A DNA stretch of 64,000 bases from Bacteroides sp. (lineage in GTDB: Bacteria; Bacillota; Clostridia; Lachnospirales; Lachnospiraceae), in the NCBI GenBank assembly GCA_023666705.1, contig JAMPBO010000003.1, positions 62,001 to 126,000 on the forward strand. The letters are read 5' to 3'. Positions within the stretch are counted from its first letter, which is position 1. Every line of letters starts with the position of its first letter. Under the pieces are notes generated by a model that did not search any database, had not been told where the DNA came from, and worked only from the letters and a program-made list of their open reading frames with translations. The translations under genes and the position numbers were made by a program. Below are positions 61,843-64,000 of this stretch, in pieces.

Positions 61843-62887
61843 TATTTTCAGGAATACATCAATCTATCTGCTGCGTGACAAGGAGTTTGTAAAGTTCATC
61901 ACGATTATGCCGACAATACTGTTTCTTTTAATGACGGTGCTCCTGCCATACTCTGATGAGCACAATATCGGTGTAGTGAATAATCTCGGCAGTGAAGGAG
62001 AGAAGTACATTTCCGCTCTTTCTGCGGTGGAGGGCTATCAGATTTTTGAATATGATGAAGATGAAATTCAGACGAAGCTTGTAGGCGGCAATGTTGAAAT
62101 GGCTGTCGTCCTGGATGAGGCGATTCTGATTACAACGCTTTCTGAAAGTGAAATATATGGCTCGGTTGAGCTGTTGCTGAAAAATGTAAGTGAAGGCAGC
62201 CCTGCATCGGAGGTCAGCCTTGCGTCAGAGGATGCATCGGAGGGAAGCTCTGTGTCCGAGGTCAGAATTAACGAAATTCCGAAAAAAACGCTTTCAGTAA
62301 AAAATATGCTTCCTTTTATGCTGTTTAAGACGCTGACGGCGTCCTCGCTGGTAGGTGCATTGCTCATTAACGAAAAGAAGAACCGTATCCGTGACAGAAT
62401 TCTTTTAAGCGGTGTCGGAACAGGAAAATATATCCTTGGTGTTTCAGGTGCGTACCTGTTTTTTTCCTGCCTCGGCTCAACAATATTCTTTTTCATTGCA
62501 CAAATCGCACGGTTTGATTTTGGCTTGAAAAATGATTTTGGATTTTTGCTTATGCTGTTTTTCACAAATCTGCTCAGTGTCAGCATTATGGTGTTTGCGT
62601 CTTCCATGCTGAAAAATGAGGACAGCCTGTGGATTGTAGGAAGTGCCGTTCTTATGCCGATGGGACTTTTGTCAGGCGTTTTGTTCCCTTATGACACAAT
62701 GCCAAAGGCTATGAAAATAGCAGCCAATTTCTGTCCGCAACGATGGATTGCGGCAGGCATAGAGCGTATGCAGCAGACAGGCAGCATTCTATCTGCTTAT
62801 CCCCAAATGCTTATGGTAATTGGTCTTACTGCAATCTTTATGGTCGGTGGGATTCTGATTTCGAAGCGGAATTTTGGGAAGGTGTAA
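61835..62887 (+). CDS. ABC-2 type permease B
   Basis: 350 residues, same architecture as the preceding permease, with a Ser/Glu-rich imperfect repeat (EGSPASEVSLASEDASEGSS) in the extracellular loop near residues 119-138. AAGGAGG precedes the ATG. The two permeases likely form a heterodimer with the ATPase. Confidence 0.86.
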   Translation: MLNIFRNTSIYLLRDKEFVKFITIMPTILFLLMTVLLPYSDEHNIGVVNNLGSEGEKYISALSAVEGYQIFEYDEDEIQTKLVGGNVEMAVVLDEAILITTLSESEIYGSVELLLKNVSEGSPASEVSLASEDASEGSSVSEVRINEIPKKTLSVKNMLPFMLFKTLTASSLVGALLINEKKNRIRDRILLSGVGTGKYILGVSGAYLFFSCLGSTIFFFIAQIARFDFGLKNDFGFLLMLFFTNLLSVSIMVFASSMLKNEDSLWIVGSAVLMPMGLLSGVLFPYDTMPKAMKIAANFCPQRWIAAGIERMQQTGSILSAYPQMLMVIGLTAIFMVGGILISKRNFGKV

Positions 62888-62906
62888 GCTGTCGGAACAG
62901 TATGGA

Positions 62907-62939
62907 ATCGGGACTTCGTTAGAAGTTCCGATATTTTTT
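62907..62939 (+). terminator. Terminator after the ABC-2 operon
   Basis: ATCGGGACTTC, loop GTTA, GAAGTTCCGAT, then ATTTTTT. Confidence 0.88.
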
Positions 62940-63038
62940 ATTCCCTAAAATCAGGCGTTTCATGCCAAATTCCAGAAATACATTTCAATTTTGCCGATAT
63001 AACAATTGAATACCTTTGCAGGATTTGAGGTGATAGAG

Positions 63039-63743
63039 TTGAATATCGCAGTTGTGGATGATGAAAAAGTAATCAGGGAGCAGATATGCCGCCTGATAAA
63101 AAAGCAGAAGCCTGACTGCCATTTGGAAGCTTATGCCGCAGGGACAGAGCTGCTTGCGTCAGAGAAAAGGTTTGACATTATTTTTCTTGATATACAGATG
63201 GATGGTGTGGATGGACTTGAAACAGCAAGGCGTTTGCGTCAGTTGCAGGATGTGTTTGTTTTGATATTTGTTACAGGCAACAGGGAGTATGTGTTTGATG
63301 CACTTGATTTATATGCGTTTCATTATCTGTTAAAGCCTGTTGAGGAAGAAAAATTCAAAGAGGTACTGGAACGGGCGGCAGAAGAGGTGCAAAAAAAGCA
63401 GGAAAAGCGGATGCTCTTTCTGAAAAAGAAAAACCTTACGCTTGACATGTCTCATATTCTTTATATTGAGAGCAGAGGAAAAAAGGTTGCAATTCATACG
63501 GATGGATTGAAAGGTATCATAGAAATTTATCTGACAATGGAGGAACTTGAGGGGCAGCTTGACGGTGACTTTTACCGTTGCCATCGGGGTTACATTGTGA
63601 ATATGGCTCACATCACAGAATATGATAATGACAGCATAACCGTTACAAACGGCGATCAGATTTATCTGACAAAGAAAAAGTACGGACATTTTGTAAAGAC
63701 ATACATGTGGTACTTACAGAATGGAGGGATATCGGGTGTATAA
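63039..63743 (+). CDS. LytTR-family response regulator
   Basis: 234 residues. Receiver domain with AVVDDEK pocket, phospho-acceptor Asp in IIFLDIQMDGVDG (near residue 54) and Lys in YLLKPV. The LytTR DNA-binding domain follows (ILYIESRGKKVAIH; FYRCHRGYIVNM), as in AgrA and VirR regulators. The start is TTG at 63039, supported by GAGGTGAT 6 bp upstream. Its 3' end overlaps a kinase gene by 8 bp. Confidence 0.9.
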   Translation: MNIAVVDDEKVIREQICRLIKKQKPDCHLEAYAAGTELLASEKRFDIIFLDIQMDGVDGLETARRLRQLQDVFVLIFVTGNREYVFDALDLYAFHYLLKPVEEEKFKEVLERAAEEVQKKQEKRMLFLKKKNLTLDMSHILYIESRGKKVAIHTDGLKGIIEIYLTMEELEGQLDGDFYRCHRGYIVNMAHITEYDNDSITVTNGDQIYLTKKKYGHFVKTYMWYLQNGGISGV

Positions 63744-64000
63744 TGCGGTTTGGCTGCTGTATTTGGTATTGGTTGTGTTTCAGGGATATTGTCTGCAATA
63801 CTTTCTTGGGAGTTTTTTGGAGCGAAGATGGAATGGCAGGTGGAGCAATCCTGCCCTGATTGTGCTTTATACGCTTGGAATTTATGGAATATCAGAGCTT
63901 GTATTTAACAATCAGAATGTGCCGGTAGACAGTGATGCAGTAAAGAAGCTGATATTGTCGCTTTGTCTTTTATCTGTGATTGCCGCATGCTTTTATCAGT
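63736..64000 (+). CDS. Membrane sensor protein, N-terminal part (partial)
   Basis: GTG start at 63736 overlaps the regulator stop by 8 bp, with GGAGG upstream. The open frame continues to the window end (88 codons). The translation starts VYNAVWLLYLVLVVFQGYCL and has three hydrophobic stretches, as in AgrC/GHKL sensor kinases. The kinase domain is outside the window. An overlapping ATG frame (63743) closes after 42 codons and was rejected. Confidence 0.75.
   Translation, partial: MYNAVWLLYLVLVVFQGYCLQYFLGSFLERRWNGRWSNPALIVLYTLGIYGISELVFNNQNVPVDSDAVKKLILSLCLLSVIAACFYQ

Noticed and set aside
63743-63871. ATG-started ORF after the LytTR regulator
   Set aside because: It stops after 42 codons, while the overlapping GTG frame stays open and encodes membrane helices.

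Overview
The window reads as chromosomal DNA of a low-GC anaerobic Firmicute, most likely a Lachnospiraceae-type gut clostridium (inference). The reasons are the spoVG tail followed by hprK-glcK-murB-rapZ-whiA-crh, a two-gene transketolase, type III glutamine synthetase, reverse rubrerythrin, GGAGG-type ribosome binding sites and consensus TTGACA/TATAAT promoters. Almost all genes are on the + strand. No tRNA, rRNA, CRISPR array, prophage or transposase gene was seen.

Layout. 1-5.2 kb: end of spoVG, then a carbon-control and cell-wall operon (hprK, ROK glucokinase, murB, rapZ, whiA, crh). The last gene is an HPr paralogue with Glu at residue 15 and Ser at 46, so it can be a target of HprK but not of PTS phosphotransfer. 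5.2-11.7 kb: a large TPR/Sel1-type protein, then an FMN riboswitch and ribD-ribE-ribBA-ribH. 11.7-17.7 kb: a 7-TM histidine-kinase-like protein lacking the phospho-acceptor His, a DUF1189 protein, a CYTH protein, a DJ-1/PfpI protein, murF, and reverse rubrerythrin behind a Fur/PerR-like box. 17.9-20.2 kb: a lipoprotein and a DUF3137 membrane protein.

20.2-30.7 kb is a sulfur/cysteine region: a Cys-codon leader peptide and intrinsic terminator ahead of metNIQ, then a GshA-type glutamate-cysteine ligase, an EgtC-like amidohydrolase, cysK, an Rrf2 regulator with three Cys, mnmA, iscS and an IscU/NifU scaffold. Three promoters here carry the same 28-bp operator-like sequence 14-15 bp after the -10, which defines a local cysteine regulon. 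30.7-38.5 kb: MATE exporter, endonuclease IV, AEC transporter, split transketolase, a MITE cluster, an sce7726-type protein and an XRE-membrane protein. 38.5-44 kb is nitrogen metabolism: glnA type III behind a leader terminator, purF, and an AmtB-PII fusion.

44-64 kb holds four ABC export/immunity-type modules and their regulators (OmpR-type regulator and kinase, IscR-like Rrf2, LysR, LytTR regulator and partial kinase). Among them are a secreted Ntn-hydrolase lipoprotein, two cyclophilin-like lipoproteins and a carboxymuconolactone decarboxylase-cupin protein. Two of the ABC operons share an AGTTAG...CTAACT operator right after the -10.

Three families of small dispersed palindromic repeats occur in intergenic spaces: (1) three-hairpin elements that always sit directly behind a terminator T-tract; (2) CAGCCCAT...ATGGGCTG elements in leaders; (3) a MITE with AGGCAATT ends and about 10-bp flanking direct repeats.
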